Shown: positions 14,085 to 27,500, numbered from the stretch's first letter. The stretch is 64,000 nucleotides of DNA from Plasmopara viticola (GCA_001695595.3 MBPM02000003.1:2418001-2482000), one strand, 5' to 3'. Made by a program: numbers and translations. The notes: generated from the sequence alone by a model not told the origin.

Positions 14085-14360
14085 GTTTTAGTCATAGATA
14101 AAGATGCTTTTGATCGCATCAAGTAAACATTTCAGTGGGTACCTTTTCTGCAATTGTCGGGCAAGGTAAATTCGTTTAGCGCCGTTTGCGACTCTTCCAA
14201 ACGGCCACCAGGTGTGATTTACTGCAACTTAACGAGGACAAACGTTTAAAAGTCACCTTTTGCAGTCCATATAGCATAGAATTAACGAGCGGGGCAATGT
14301 CGCTGGTGAGAAGGAATGCATGCCATTAAATATGCGTCGGAAATATTATGACGCTTTTTT
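14085..14360 (+). mobile_element. Decayed Ty3/Gypsy RT-RNase H fragment
   Basis: One plus-strand frame, interrupted by stops, reads DAFDRIK, then about 25 residues later FSAVCDSS, then about 42 residues later MHAIKYASEIL. These correspond in order and spacing to the end of reverse transcriptase (AF..LK), the RNase H start (F.V.TDAS) and the E-L-A-I-x-x-A helix of Ty3/Gypsy elements. The two key blocks are in the same frame (codons at 14,103 and 14,316). The catalytic TDAS has become CDSS, no LTRs were found, and stops make it non-functional. Confidence 0.45.
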
Positions 14361-16090
14361 GGATCCCGAGCCATATAGACCACATAATTTGCGAATACGC
14401 ACCACGTGTGCCAGTCAAGGCCAAAAGTGCTTTAAATCTCTGTGTTATATCGATTTCGAGCTGGATACAAATTTAAATTACTGATTGCCGATGCCCTTTT
14501 GCGCAGGCTGGCCTTGGCAAGATGAATAGATCTTTGACACACAAATCCTCCCAGCATTCGAACCTGATTCGTAGCTGGTGCTCTGATTGCAGTTTCTCAC
14601 TTGTGTCAAACATGTCAGTGTCAAGTTGTCAAGCCCTCGACAGCAATCGTAATTGCGTCGTAACGAGAAAACTATAGAGTGAATCAAGCCCGAGTCGTTG
14701 TCCCGATCACCGAAGATCCGAATAAGGGTAAAATCTCGAAGGCTGGTGATGCGGCTGAATAATAAAAGAAGTCACTCCCTCGGTTTTCACGAAAAATTAG
14801 TGGTCTCACACATAGGGTCAAATTGTACCGCGGGCTTCATCTTTGATCTCACATCTTGGTAACCGGTATCCCTTTCTTTATTGTTGTGTTGAGTAAAAAG
14901 TTTCAGCGATGACGAACCGAATATTCGGTATACACACCATCTTAATCAATCTTTAATATTTACTCGCTTAAAAATTGTTCTGCTTTGATCCAACGCCTTT
15001 TTGGTTGATCAAATTCGGCAAGCATGCCATGACGTAAAGGCAGACACTTGACAGCTGATAATCTTGGTCGGCTTTTGGCTTGGCAATAGTAGGTTACATC
15101 TCTCGTCGTGTGCCGTCTGAGTAAGATGATAAATATGGCACATCCGTAATTCAAGTACTATGGCCTTGGAGTGATCTGCGATATACCTCTGCGTTTCGTG
15201 AAGGCTAGGGGGAGCCCACTTGCTGGTCATCGCAGCAGACAATGCTCAGGTAGGTGGTTAGGCGGAAAGGATCCATTTTCTGCCTAAGCAACTCGTGCGC
15301 CAAGGCGCCGCATTATAAGTACTAACTTAGTTCGTACTTAATGATGTGGTTCACGCATCGCCGATTTGACACTTTACGCCATTCAAGACTTTCGTTAGCT
15401 CTTCGAGACACAAGTACAAAATAGATAATATGATTCTTACGAAGTAAAGAAGTATATTTTTGATGCCGCTATCACCTTAACTTAGCGCTTGTACCTGCGC
15501 TTAAGCTTGCTGGTAAGGCGAATGTATGTGACAATACGGCGGCTGATGTTTCTCATATCTGACTATATCATTGAGGGTCTGTTGCTTGAAGGTAGTGCGA
15601 TTTGGAAAGCCAGTCGATGCTGGAGCACACTACAAAAATTGTTATTTTCGATGCAGTTTGGACACTAAAGGCGCACGGAGGCCGACTAAACTGCGGTGTT
15701 CGTGAGTTGCTTGGCTATGGTAAAGGTGCAGGCGCAGCGTTTGGCAAAATGAGTTTGGTGCGGAGGTACCCGAAGCGATTTTCTGTGATACGTTCATTCT
15801 TAAACTTCTTTATTACCTGTTTGGTGACCTTGCCAATTTTCAAATACAACATCAAAGAGTGATACATAACGCTTATTTCTTTCTTCATAACTGTAACCCA
15901 ACTCTTAGTAAGAGGGGGTAACGGTTTGCCACATGCCATCCTAGCTCGGAATTAGCTTCGCGCATCCATTTTTACGCTTAAAAAATTCTTGCCAAAAAAA
16001 TCAATTAAATTAGGGAGCCGCAAACCATCCCATAGTTTTCGTTAACCCCCCTCCATACCCACTTTCATAGCACAGGGCTAAATCCTCTTC
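14361..16090. other. Gene-free stretch
   Basis: Probably further remains of the retroelement fragment at its left edge; otherwise only short overlapping frames without recognisable domains. No tRNA or rRNA signature was seen. Confidence 0.45.
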
Positions 16091-16406
16091 GGAAAAGGTT
16101 GGGGTGACGCCCTCCTTCCAAGCGCGGGGGCTAAATGCTCGCGTGCTTCGGGCAGGTGCTTTCGGGCATCTGCAGGTCCCTAACGAGTCTCACCCTCGAC
16201 GCGACGGTCTCCAGCACCAGGATACCCGGGCTCTTACCAAGGCAGAGCTAAAAAAATGGAAGACCCTCACGACCTCGTTGCTGGATGCACTGCCCGCCGA
16301 TCGAGACCCGACGTATGCGGACACCACTCTATGCCGTGGACTAGCCAGACTGAGCCTAGCACGTGCATAACTTGGCAATGCGATAAAGTAATACATTACA
16401 TTACAG
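16091..16406 (+). mobile_element. SINE-like dispersed repeat, copy A
   Basis: A segment of about 310 bp, starting GGAAAAGGTTGGGGTGACGC, recurs with high similarity at 62,958-63,282. Shared blocks include CGCCCTCCTTCCAAGCGCGG, GCTTTCGGGCATCTGC, CTCACCCTCGACGCGACGG and GCCGTGGACTAGCCAGACTG. Each copy ends in a short A/T-rich repeat tail, here ATTACATTACA after TAAAGTA. Sequence beyond these edges is not shared. The length and simple tail fit a SINE or a 5'-truncated LINE end. It carries an 88-codon open frame that I read as accidental. Confidence 0.65.
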
Positions 16407-16474
16407 GGCTAAAAACCCCTTTACCCTAAGTTTTGAATGTTGCCTGGCTGCAACAAGCAGGGTATTTTGTAAAA

Positions 16475-17472
16475 TTATAACATTAGTGTTGCGTGAAATT
16501 CGCTAAAATCGCAAAGAGCACACGAATTTCGCAAATCGAAAGAGCTGATAAAATTTTTGGATTTCATCGCTTGCTTGTGTGCGCACTCGACGCAGCTCTG
16601 CAAAAATGCGAATGCTCCGTGCATCGATCGTGCTAGTGCGAATTCGAGCACCGTTTGACCCATCCACCGATTGTAATTGCTTGGTACTGGATAGCGAGCT
16701 GAGTAGGGCAGCAGAAGGCGAGATAATACTGTTTCCAATGCCTGACAGACTCTGCAGTAAATAGACCCAGGCACTCGCATCGTCGTCGTTTGATCTAGAG
16801 CAGACAAAAGAAAAATCTTTACCAGCTGCCCCAAAACAGAACGGTCGCTTGAATTCATTGGGCTCTTAAAAGCGTACAGACAAATGCCATCCTGCAACTG
16901 CATCTCTCCACGGAGCTCGTCAAAGTTGCTGCCTTTAAAGTTCTGCAGCAATGCCCACTACTCTCCTGTTGCTACGTTCGTTCTCTTAATCCGTACAAAA
17001 TATCGTCGATCCCACCTTTCCCCAAACACGTTCAAGTTACTTCATATTTTCGCAAACTAGACTCTAGTTCATATACGTACATGACACTTACCTGCTTGTG
17101 AAGCCAACCATTGTGTACCAACTTTCGGTATAGACGATGAGCTTCCCATCGATCTATGCAAGTTGTTGTTTAAATGTCTTGACATTTACTCTGTATCGCT
17201 TGTAAACATACTAAAGTCTCTTGATCTGACACGCAACCTCTAAGTGCCTTATTGTCAGTGGATTCCTTGTGCGTTCTCTGCAGTATGCAGCACCGTCACA
17301 TATTCGTCCTCCTCTGCGTCGTACTCGTCGACCAAAAACCCAGTTTCTGCTTTTCGACTTTGTGCATTTTTGTGTCTCAACATCCGATCGATACCGAGAA
17401 AATAGTGTAGGGGCTCCCATAAATTAATGGAAATATCTGACAGCTTCAACTTCGGTTTATTACTCATCAATC
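16475..17472 (-). other. Unresolved multi-exon gene candidate
   Basis: Minus-strand tracts look coding but could not be joined with confidence. The 5' tract starts near 17,470 with MSNKPKLKLSDISINLWEPL and is acidic further on. A middle tract ends LHKQ before a good GTAAGT donor (about 17,090). A tract reading GERWDRRYF resembles the W-x-x-R-Y-F core of PH domains and could splice over 54 bases (GTACGG to CTGCAG) into a 157-residue open frame ending at 16,475. The first junctions fail on phase, so either the gene is broken or I missed exons. It lies just downstream of the PHD gene on the same strand. PH identity is a guess. Confidence 0.3.
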
Positions 17473-17528
17473 TAGATCTAGTCTAGCAAAGGTGAATGCA
17501 GATGGCTAAAATTAGAGTATACAAACGT

Positions 17529-20500
17529 TTAATTTTGGTAGCTGCGAACGTACTGAGCAGGCACGCTTTTTTCCTTAAACGCCCCAACGATGTGAACAAT
17601 ATCGTAGAAAATGTCGTTCATACCATTTTTATTTTCGATCACCTTTACGTCACGGACGCGCGCGACACCACCAGGTTTGTTTATGCCACGCCAGTCTCGT
17701 GCCAACACTTCCACTACACTGCCTTTGATCAAAACATGCTGAGGATCGCGACCATGCTGCCAGGCGTCCACTGCTTTTTTCTCGAGATCGCTCTCGTCGC
17801 TTAGATCAATGTCTAGCCGCCTTGCACATCGAGGCTCTGTTTCATTTAAATCATCTGCACTGCGAGGATTTTTTCCACGAGTCCGAGTCACACGAGCAGT
17901 CTTCACACTGCCATCACTGGCATTGCCGCTGGTGCTACCTTTTCGCTTCCGCTTCCTATTCGACTTTGACGACGAAATGTTTACTTGGACCACGGTCACT
18001 GCTTCTGCTGGTGTCGTGTCCATCACGTTGCGACTTTTTTTCTGATGAGAGAGCCGCTGATTACTAATTTTTCGACCGTGCTGACCACGGGAAGACGGTG
18101 GAGTTTTATTCAAGGCTTCGTTGCTTGTCAGCACAGGAGCTGACGGGTTTCTGTGTTTGTTTAAGTGATCAGGAACCTCTACAAATTGACTCATCCCCGA
18201 GGTCTTTAGGTGACGAGGACACCACGCCTGGTAGTATGGATCTCTAGTGAGAAGGCCGTTTACAAAAGCACAGGACACGTGGTATGCTCGCGCACACTTT
18301 AGATATGCACACTGTACTTTACTTTGTCCCTTGCGGCCTCCGCAAATGACACACTTTAATTGCTGACGTTTGGGATCCACGAGGTTCAAACCATGCACGA
18401 CGCCATTTTTGAAAAATGTCTCAGGTGTAAACAATGCACATTGAGGGTGCACAACGCTACCACTTTCCGTGCGAGCGAAATCACCCCCACTAAGTTCACA
18501 CAGGGCGCAGACATCGCTGCCCCCTCGTTTCACAAACATGCTCTCGAACAAGATATCCTCGCTATCACTGTTGGTCCCACCTGTGCTCTTTGCATTGGCA
18601 GAAAATCCAGGTTGTCGTTCATCCTCGCTCAAATTGCTTTCCTCGTCGCTCTCGACGAATTGGCTCTTAGCAATTTGAAGCTCCTGGTACATGCGCTCAT
18701 AATTTCGCCATTCGATATCCTTGAGCACTTGCTGGCGGTATACTTTCGATGTATACTCCTTTTCAATTTTTTCAGTAAGGGATGCTAACGCGGATTTGTT
18801 TGACTCTATTACTGAACAAAATTGGTTTTGCAAAGTTGTCAGTCTGGTTTTAATTTCGTCTGCATCATTGTCGCTATCAGAGCTATCCCCGTCTGCGTCG
18901 AATCTGACTCGATCTTCCACGCTAAGCAACATCGCCAAAAAATATTCATTTATCAGCGCATCAGCTACCTTGATTGGGAAGTGGCGATGCAGAAGTAGCT
19001 CTTGAGTTGGCGGGGCAAGACCCGTAAGTTGCGTTTTCCGCTCGCAACGCACGGCTGAATTATCAACTGTGAATCGCAATTGAAAACGTCGTTGATTCGG
19101 TAGGCTTTGAAATTTTACATCTGGCAAACTCGGCAGCTGAGCTTTGTCCCCTGTACAACTTAATACGAAGATTAGTCTGGCGTTTACGCTATCCGGCTTC
19201 TCGTCCTCAGCGTTTTTAGTGTTCGTCTCTTTCACAGAACTATGCCTTCGACTTGCTGATGTTGAGCAAGTCTCTTGATTATTTACAACATTGTCTGCTT
19301 CGAGGTCGACAACACTAATGTATTTTCGCTCTACATTCTTTTCCGTACCGCTTAACACATACGCGATATTGTACGTGAAGCATGATTTGCCATTTGATGA
19401 TACGGTTTCGTTCACCTTCTTTATTCGACCCACACCACCCAGTTTGTTCATACCAGGCCAGGTGCGCTTTACCACGTTGACAGTGGTCCCAACCTCGAGA
19501 AGCGACTTTTCATCCACCTCTGCTTCTGCATCCTTGGGCTCGCTGGAGATGCCAATTAAGACGTCAGATTGTTCAACTTTTTTTCGATATTCTACTAGGT
19601 AGGCTGGCACGCGCTCACATCGAGGCATTAGGAGAAGTTCAGAAATCTCTTTGTACTTAGAATGAGTGCTACTTAAACGCACACCGAACGTGTTCTCCAT
19701 TCTTTCCTGTAGCTGCGAGAATGTGCGCTTGCTGATGTTTCGGTGAAAAAACGCCGAGTCAAGAGACTTCCAAAAGAGATTCATCGCTACTTTGCCGTCC
19801 GACCGTAGAAGAACCCACGGCCAGTCAATATCGAGAGAAGCAGTTTCAGCAACATCATTACGAACATTTGGACTGGAATTCGTAGAATCAATATTATGAC
19901 CGACAACCTCAATATGTGGACTTGTAGTCGCGAACGGAATATCACACCGCTGTTCTCTAGGCGCTGCTGTACTTGACAGATCAACGGATACAGGCTGAGC
20001 TGTGGTCGCATTGAATGCACTTTGCAGTTGAAAGCCAGTTGCTGCACTTTTTTTCTTTCGCCTCGTCCGAAACCAACAGCGCACAGGTAGAGAAACGGAT
20101 GGGACCACTTCATCTTTAAATGAACTAAACTTGGTTTTATGTAACATCCAGTCGTTGAGTGCGTATATTTCGTCGCCGTCTTGAAGAACTCCCCGTTTTA
20201 GAGCTGCAATGACGGACAAATTACGGGTCTTCTTGGCAAGAAGAAAGATACCTGTGCCATGTTTGGAAGATGCAATCCCAAGACCCAAAGGCCGACTATG
20301 GATCAAAACCATAACGTAATTAAAATCTTGTTTGCCGGTATTGCCTGGTCCATCTGTTAAATGGTGAAAAATAGGTGCGAAGACGTTGGCCTGAAGTACA
20401 AATTCACTCTTGGTGTCATCATTCTTCGCTTTACTGGATAATGCAGACTGTCGAGGAGAGACAGAAGAATCAACAGCAGCGTTTTGAGTGGAAAAGCGCG

Positions 20501-22020
20501 AATTCGGTGGCGTATAGGCTTTATTCACGCAATGGTCAGGCAAATCATCTGCTGTCGCAAACGAATGCTTAGAATAATGCCTTCTAAATTGTTTTTTGCC
20601 GCTGTTTTGTAGCGCCCGTGCACCAAACAGCCTAGGTGGCGACACTGTGGTCAGGATTGGTTGTGCCATATACGTGTAATTGTCGTCACCCAAACTTTTG
20701 TCTTCTGTGTGCGAGTAATGGCTACCGTCATGATCGCTATCAAAATTATTGTCATCCTCCTTTTCACCATCACTACCGGTGGCACCACTGTTAGACCGAG
20801 ACGTTTTGCATGACATGATCGAATCGGTATCATAAAATTTTTGTTGCACAGTGTTTTCGACCATAGCAACGGCAGATTCATTTAATGTGTGCATACTCAA
20901 GAATTCGGCTTGGTGCTTAAGACATCCACTGCCAAACTGCATAAAAAGTCAGTCATTTAGTCGGCACATTTCCCAATCTTAGCAACCTAACTCACCTGGT
21001 TATTTAAATATCGCAGTTTAATACCATTCTGGAGAGCGCACAACGCATGGTACGCCACCGTACATTTACCTACCGCGCACTGCGCGCACGCTCCTTTCGC
21101 ACTGCAACCATAGCACAGAAGCGCATGTCAATATAAACACAGCTCGCTTCACCCAAATTGCAATTTTTCACCCACTAATTTTTCTTGCAAAAGCAGCAGC
21201 GCAACTTTCGTCTTGCCTTTAATTTGTTCACTCCACATACAACCTCATAATTATCCAACAATCCTTGACACCTCGACGCATGCTTATCCTGCATGTGCAA
21301 TTCAGGCAGGAACATAAAACAAGCCACATGTACCCACCCTGCACCAATTGTCGGCACCATGGCTCCTCCTTTTAAGCAACAAGCTTCACACTCGATCTCG
21401 CGCGTCGGAAGCAGATTGCTCTCAATATTATGCGAGGCCATGTATAATTTGCACGGAATACAGTACCAATTTCCTTTAGGCACTACAGCCAATCGATAGC
21501 ACGTCCGGTGCACAGCGACGCCACAGACATCACAGCAGACGATGGGGTCATTTTCCAGCGAATCATGAGCCCAGCATACGCCACACTTTATCGCCTCGTC
21601 TTCTGCTATCATTTGATTTGTCCTAGTGAATTGAAAGCACGTAGGTGATGATTGCGGTGTCGTTAAGGTGTCCACGGAATCCTGAGAAAGCAACAAAGAT
21701 TTTTCCGTATCATCGCCAATTACATTTTCATGCTGCTCCTCTACGTCGTCACCACTCCACACATCTAGCAAAAGCTCCATATCCTGCTCGAATCTCCTTA
21801 AAGGCTCAAGCAAAAACTTTTCGCTGCGACTCTGAAGTTGCTCTTTGATCCCCCGAATACTCTCGCTAAGCAACGCGATCTGATCCATCTCGCCGCACGT
21901 AGCCAGCAAAAGCTCTTTCAGCTCGCCCAGACGCTTTGAAATGGCAGTGTCATACACCTGAAACCCGAACAAACTATGCTTCAACAGACTCTTCGCCGCT
22001 TGGAGTCGACGCGGCTCCAT
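17529..22020 (-). CDS. Multidomain PHD-finger chromatin reader (PZP module, second ePHD, PDZ-like, Tudor-like)
   Basis: Three exons read on the minus strand: 21,176-22,020, 20,996-21,101 and 17,529-20,936, about 1,452 residues; introns of 74 and 59 bp have GT-AG ends. Start is the first ATG in the frame (MEPRRLQAAKSLLK). A C4HC3 PHD (CGVCWAHD to WYCIPC) is followed by a zinc knuckle (ECEACCLKGG) and an extended PHD completed by exon 2 (GACAQCAVGKCTVAYHALCA), the PHD-knuckle-PHD layout of BRPF/JADE/AF10 histone readers. Near residues 515-610 lies a PDZ-like segment (RPLGLGIA, LQDGDEI). A second extended PHD starts near 1,125 (CALCELSGGD to WCPRH). Two related Tudor-like segments (WPGMNKLGGVGR near 800; WRGINKPGGVAR near the C-terminus) share one pattern. 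It likely binds histone tails in the nucleus. No catalytic domain was seen. Confidence 0.88.
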
Positions 22021-22077
22021 CCTCTGCGTGTCCAAATTACAGATAAAAGTGCGCGCCAAACCAAGAGTGATGGTCAA

Positions 22078-22975
22078 TTGTTTAAGCAGCGCGAAAAGAA
22101 ATCCAGCGAAAGTATATCTTTAACTAAAACACGACCATTTGTGCTCTAAGAAAGACAGCTGCATTCAACGAGTGCCGTCGCACGTCGTTACCTCAGTCTG
22201 ACTTCGCGGACGACCTGTGCTCAATCAATTTCCCGTCCATTGTCAGTGGTTTCGGCCTGTACCAGCGCCAAATATTTCATTTGGTCTGTGCATTAAAATA
22301 CAAAGGCGCTGTCTGTGCTCTACAATTTATTACGCCTCGTTTGTTATTTGGCGCTTTTGACACGCATAATAAGTATCTTCTAGCTCCTAGTTAGGACTTT
22401 ATAGTTGGACACGTTTCGATACGCCTCTCTCCACTTTATTTGTTCTGCTTTCTTACGTCGTCGCAGCACGTGCGCGCTTTAGCTCACCGACTTTGGTTAC
22501 TTTGGCTTGGATAGGATGCTGAGCTAGTCACTCGATCAATCTTTTTTCCGCATCACGCGTGGCCTTCTGCATTGAGTCAGTGACGGTAGTATATTTCGTT
22601 ACGGTCGATACTAGCTTTATCATCAAAGCAGGAAATCTTAATTGTTGCTGATTGCACATTATTTTGAGATTTGAAATGCAAAAGCAAAGACGCATCTACC
22701 AAGAAAAACTAGGTTGAAGCAGCGAATTTTTTCACTGCATGAAATCTCTATTTTTTTTAAAGTTCATTGTAGTTACTTTTAAAGTTGATAAATATTGGCC
22801 AAAAGACGCTGTCAACTTGGAATATTTTACTTATTTTTACCTTTCAGCTTGTAATTTACGACACAAAATATATGCCTTTGAGCACCATCTAAAGTCGAAT
22901 GATAATAATTGTAAGGACATTTTAGTCGGTTTCAAATTCCACCACTAAAATGTCAATTCCATTCTAAGAAGCGGA
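22078..22975. other. Upstream region of the PHD gene, no gene seen
   Basis: The first few hundred bases beyond 22,020 should hold the promoter and 5' leader of the minus-strand PHD gene, but I found no clear oomycete initiator match. The remainder is AT-rich without supportable features. Confidence 0.5.
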
Positions 22976-22979
22976 TCAA

Positions 22980-25900
22980 GGCAAGGACCGGAGCCCTTGT
23001 ACTTCAATCATATACACGAAGACAATATCGTCAACTTGATAGGCAATATGCTTGCGTAGAATTTAAAGGATTAAATTGGCAACATGGTTTATGTTAGCAA
23101 CGTTTCCCATCCTATCAACCAAGTAGAAGCTGTTAGCTAAGTAGTATACGATCTCTGTCGAGACTCTTGAGAACTAGATGTCTTCGGACTACAAAACTGA
23201 GTCCAAGTGTTGCTTTTACAACGGAAAACGCATGGAGTCGCACGTGTGAAACCTGCTGAGTTCTTCGGCAAGCTAAAGAACATTCTTGCTGGTCAAGCTA
23301 AAACTTTCAAGGTGCGCATTGCTCCTGGATACAAGCCTAACGCATAAAGGTTCTTAATTTACCTAACACTGGCGCCTGTGTCCAGCTATTACTTACGCAT
23401 ATAATTCCCGTGTTGCTATCAACAGTCCATTCGAGATTCGTTAAGGGATCATCTCAGAAATGAGATCTATCAAGTTGACATATGCTCCAAAGTACCTCGA
23501 GTCGGAGTATAACCTCACGTCAAATACAGATTTATGAAGATACATCTACTTCCGCGAGCACTCAATAATAGAATGGCTGGCTCCGACAATGACAAGCAGG
23601 AAATCAATTATTCCAGTAAATATCACAACTGTGTGTTCTAATTTATTGCATGGTACCGGAACTAGCATGCTTCGAAGATCTTCATCGAATTCGGGCTCAG
23701 GTGAGAAATATACAAGCGCTACCAGTATCAGCTACACATTGGTCCGCTCCAAAGTTTCAGCCGATCTATCCTCCTACAGGAAAGAAAAGCTTTAGTTTGA
23801 TTTAAAGTCTATTGTACAATGTAAAGACAGGTAATGTTGAATTTATCCGTTATTCGGAGAGAGAGGCAACTGCTTTATATAACCTTTCCCATGAATTTCA
23901 TGCTTCCTTCATTAAGAACATTTATATACGCCAGTACGAATACAATATCTCGAACTGTGGAATAATTTCACTAGTTCTGCTCAGCGAAAACATATCGTAC
24001 ATCAATGTGATCTTGTGAACATCAAAAGTTTTCTGGCTTTGTACACCAGCTTGAAAAACCCTTCGATCGATGCTAATCAAGTAATTATCATCGCTTACAA
24101 AGTCGAGACCAACTATAAGTCTACCGTGACTCAGCACGGGAAGAGCACTGTCGATCGAACGAGCACATTTTTGTGTCAGTGCGATAGCAGATAGCACAGC
24201 CAAGAAGGTGCGTTGCTTTTGCATGACGATCCAAAGGGGCTGCTTATGTATATGAGCAAATATCTAGAGGATGCGATGGTTAAGGTTCGACAGTACAATA
24301 TCAGCAAATAAAATTTGCTTCCAGAGAAGACTAGTTATGCCCACAGTTAGACTAGTATAGTAATTCCAGGTGGTAAAGCCTACAATATGCCAGAAGTGAA
24401 TTATCAAGTTCAGATAGGAAACTATGCCGCATGAAAGTCTGACTACATTAGAATTAAGCTGCAGCTTATCTGGATGCCAGCATTTAATTGAAATTCCGTT
24501 CATTACGATATAAATCTGATTAAAAATCATTTGCTTGCTGTCATCGTACATGTGCGTCGTGACATTGGACATGGTGCCCGATATCGGCAACTATGTATTA
24601 GTTTATACTAGCTACGACATAGAGCATATCTCGGGGATTGTTAGTGGAGTTAAGAAATAAAATTTGTCTGTGAGCCTGATAAGAGCATTCTTCCTTACCA
24701 GCATATTACGGCGCTTAACGTACTAAGCTAGAATACGATCCCGCCTAAGAAAGCGTTTGACAACAAGCTCTATGGAACAATGATGACTACGATCAATTTT
24801 AATCTTATCAATCTGGAAGTGTAGCAGACAGTGCGTCGCTTTCTAATTCTTCCTAAAAAATTATGTAGAAATGTGCTTTGCCAACATTTACTATCCGAAA
24901 AAGAAGTTAGCAAATGCATATTAGTTCCAAGCTAGTCGTGTGAGTGGATACCTACTTTGGTTGTGAAGGCGAAGCGAGAATATTGTATGACACTTGAGCA
25001 CTTAAATACACTGCTGCAATAGCAAATGCTTTGTGTGGTATATACTACAGTGGGCTAGCCGCTGCTACCGCTTCAGCTGATCGTATAAATAAAAATCTCG
25101 GCCAATTTAACGGCAACATCTTCATCAGCTGTGTACGCTTGAAAGAATGTATATCTTAATGGGTTTTTACGAAGTAAATTTTCCCCCGGGTTCAAATTGG
25201 TATATCGCATTGACAAGAAGATTGGCATTTACGGTAGGGTCAAAGCTTACATCGCTGGCGGTTCGGCAATTATATCTGGTCGCTACGCCAAGCACAACAA
25301 GTCATAGGTTTGTGGTAAAAAGCTGTATACGAAGTTTATTAATTACAAAGTCAATACTTTGCACGTATGAGCATTAAAAGAATAAATGCTTTGTAGCCGA
25401 TAAGCTATGACTGATAAGCATTTTCATAAAATCGGCGCCATCACAAGCAATACGACTTTCGTCATTCTCGAGTGCGATATCAATATATTATCTTCTATTA
25501 CTTTCAAATGACATCCACTTAGAGGGAAAAAAGTTGACTGACTCTACTGATGAGGGTAACATTGTATGACTACAAGCAATCACGAGAGGAATGCAGAGCA
25601 AAGTCGGCTCATAAGATAGGTGTATCTTTTTTCTGCTCCTTTCGAAAGTAATACTTATCACATGGTATGGAAATCACATAGACACACAGCTTCATTAGAG
25701 CAAGCTCACACGAAGCGTTTGCACTATTTGAAAAAGTTGTGTCGAACGGGTGACGCGAGTTTGTTGCCGACAAGTCAAAGGCCATGATTGCTGAGCAATA
25801 AAACGGATAGACAACAGTGCTTTTGGTCGATCATACCCACCAATGCCTTTCTAATAATTGGGTAAGGGTTACCGAATTCTACGAGAGGAGTGTGAAGCCG

Positions 25901-27500
25901 ACCTAAAGAGATTTGTTGGTTTCGACATGAACCGTGGTTACAAGCTTGGCCTATTCGCCGTTGAGATAGCTATAAAGAGTTTTCAAGAACTAAGCGATCG
26001 ATTGTCAAAGCTATTAAGTCTAATATCGAGCACTCAAGTACCATGATGCCATATTGTGCCTGCATCTGCCTCGTTTTTGATCATTCGTACATCAAGTTCC
26101 AGGAGATAGACACAGACTTTGCATTTATCGCATTCCGCTTGGAAAATTTGATAAAAATTGGTCAAGCTTATGCTACGCGAGCATTTCGTACGTAATAAAT
26201 AGGATAGTTCTGGCTCAATAATGACACTGCTGCGACCAAATTTGAGTATCATACACCCGGCTGGTGCAAAAGGAAATGGTTCGTTTCGAAAACATTGACT
26301 ACTAATTACATCTAGTCAGAAAAAAAAAACAGCGCTATCTTAATTATAAAATTAGTGGCGTGTAGTTATACTGCAGCCCCGCTTGATATTTAAAGAAAAT
26401 AATTTGAAGAGATTATTTTGTCCAATCAAAAAAAATGTTGGTTTTTATTGTGCTACACAGAAAGAGATCGTGAAATTTTTTTTAGCAGTACAATGGGATT
26501 TTAATCGCCTCGAACACTCAAACACGCTTTGCAGATTGATCCTGCTTGCTGGGGGAAACAACTGACTAGGACAGGTATCAATTTTATTTCTCGCATTACT
26601 TACGCAGATTTTTTTCGCGTACGATAGCTGCTACCGTGTTGGAAGTTTCATCCGGTAAAATAAGATATATTATAATGGGGTTGAAATCTACAGCCTCCGA
26701 AGCTTAGCAATTACTTAGGCTAAAGAAGACCAAACACTACAACAACGACGTGGAGGATTACGCTACACTCGAAAAATCAAGTGCTTTTCTAGAATAGCAA
26801 GACATAGACTAGTCAAAATACCTTCTAAGAAGATTTAACGTAAGCTCATTAGCGACCTTGCCATAATTACGATACAATGGGACGGTACCTATTGAAACCA
26901 AAGGTAAGGTTTTAAAGCTGGGCTGAATCAAATTTGACTCAAAGCTGATAAGATTATCAATGGGGTCGATGTTGGCATGAGTGTCCTATAGCGACTTAGG
27001 AAAGAACAAGTCAATTCAAGAAAAAGTATTTAATCGAACGAGTCAAGGGCCATCAAATACAGATACACTTCAATAATGGACATACAGTCTGCGAAGCTCC
27101 GAATAATTTATGATCAAAACAAAGACAGCGGAAGCAGCCATTTAACGAGGCAAGAACCTTGAAAAAGGAATATAGTAGACTACAAAAGATATCAAACTGA
27201 ATTGTACAAAGTATAACTTCAGTGGCCTTGTAATAAATCGATTCGTGGAAGCCACAAGATAGTCGACGATTGATTGACAAACGTCGACGATATATTCTTA
27301 AGCAAAAGCACTGGGCTACAAAAATTAGACTTTTTCGACAGCGTCGTAGCTAAATTTCATTAGTAGAGAAAAGCTCTTGGCTTTGAGTCTAGGATCAAGG
27401 TATATGTCTATAAACATTATTACTTTTTATCGTAAAAAGTACCTTTAGCGATTAAGAGAATGATTATGACTGTTGTAGATCCATCAGAGCAGAATTCATC
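22980..27500 (+). pseudogene. Long frame-hopping coding relic of unknown origin
   Basis: On the plus strand, protein-like tracts follow one another in shifting frames with stops between them: FFGKLKNILAGQAKTFKVR (about 23,260), LYTSLKNPSIDANQVIIIAY (about 24,050), DPKGLLMYMSKYLEDAMVKV (about 24,230), NYVEMCFANIYYPKKKLAN (about 24,860), SGLAAATASADRINKNLGQF (about 25,060) and IYGRVKAYIAGGSAIISGRY (about 25,230). Composition and continuity are better than chance frames nearby, suggesting one or more large genes decayed by indels. I do not recognise the family. An integrated viral or transposon gene set is possible but unproven. No part appears functional. Confidence 0.4.

Noticed and set aside
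16104..16370. 88-codon frame in the SINE-like copy A
   Set aside because: The frame is not kept in copy B, which has indels relative to it, so the repeat is probably non-coding.
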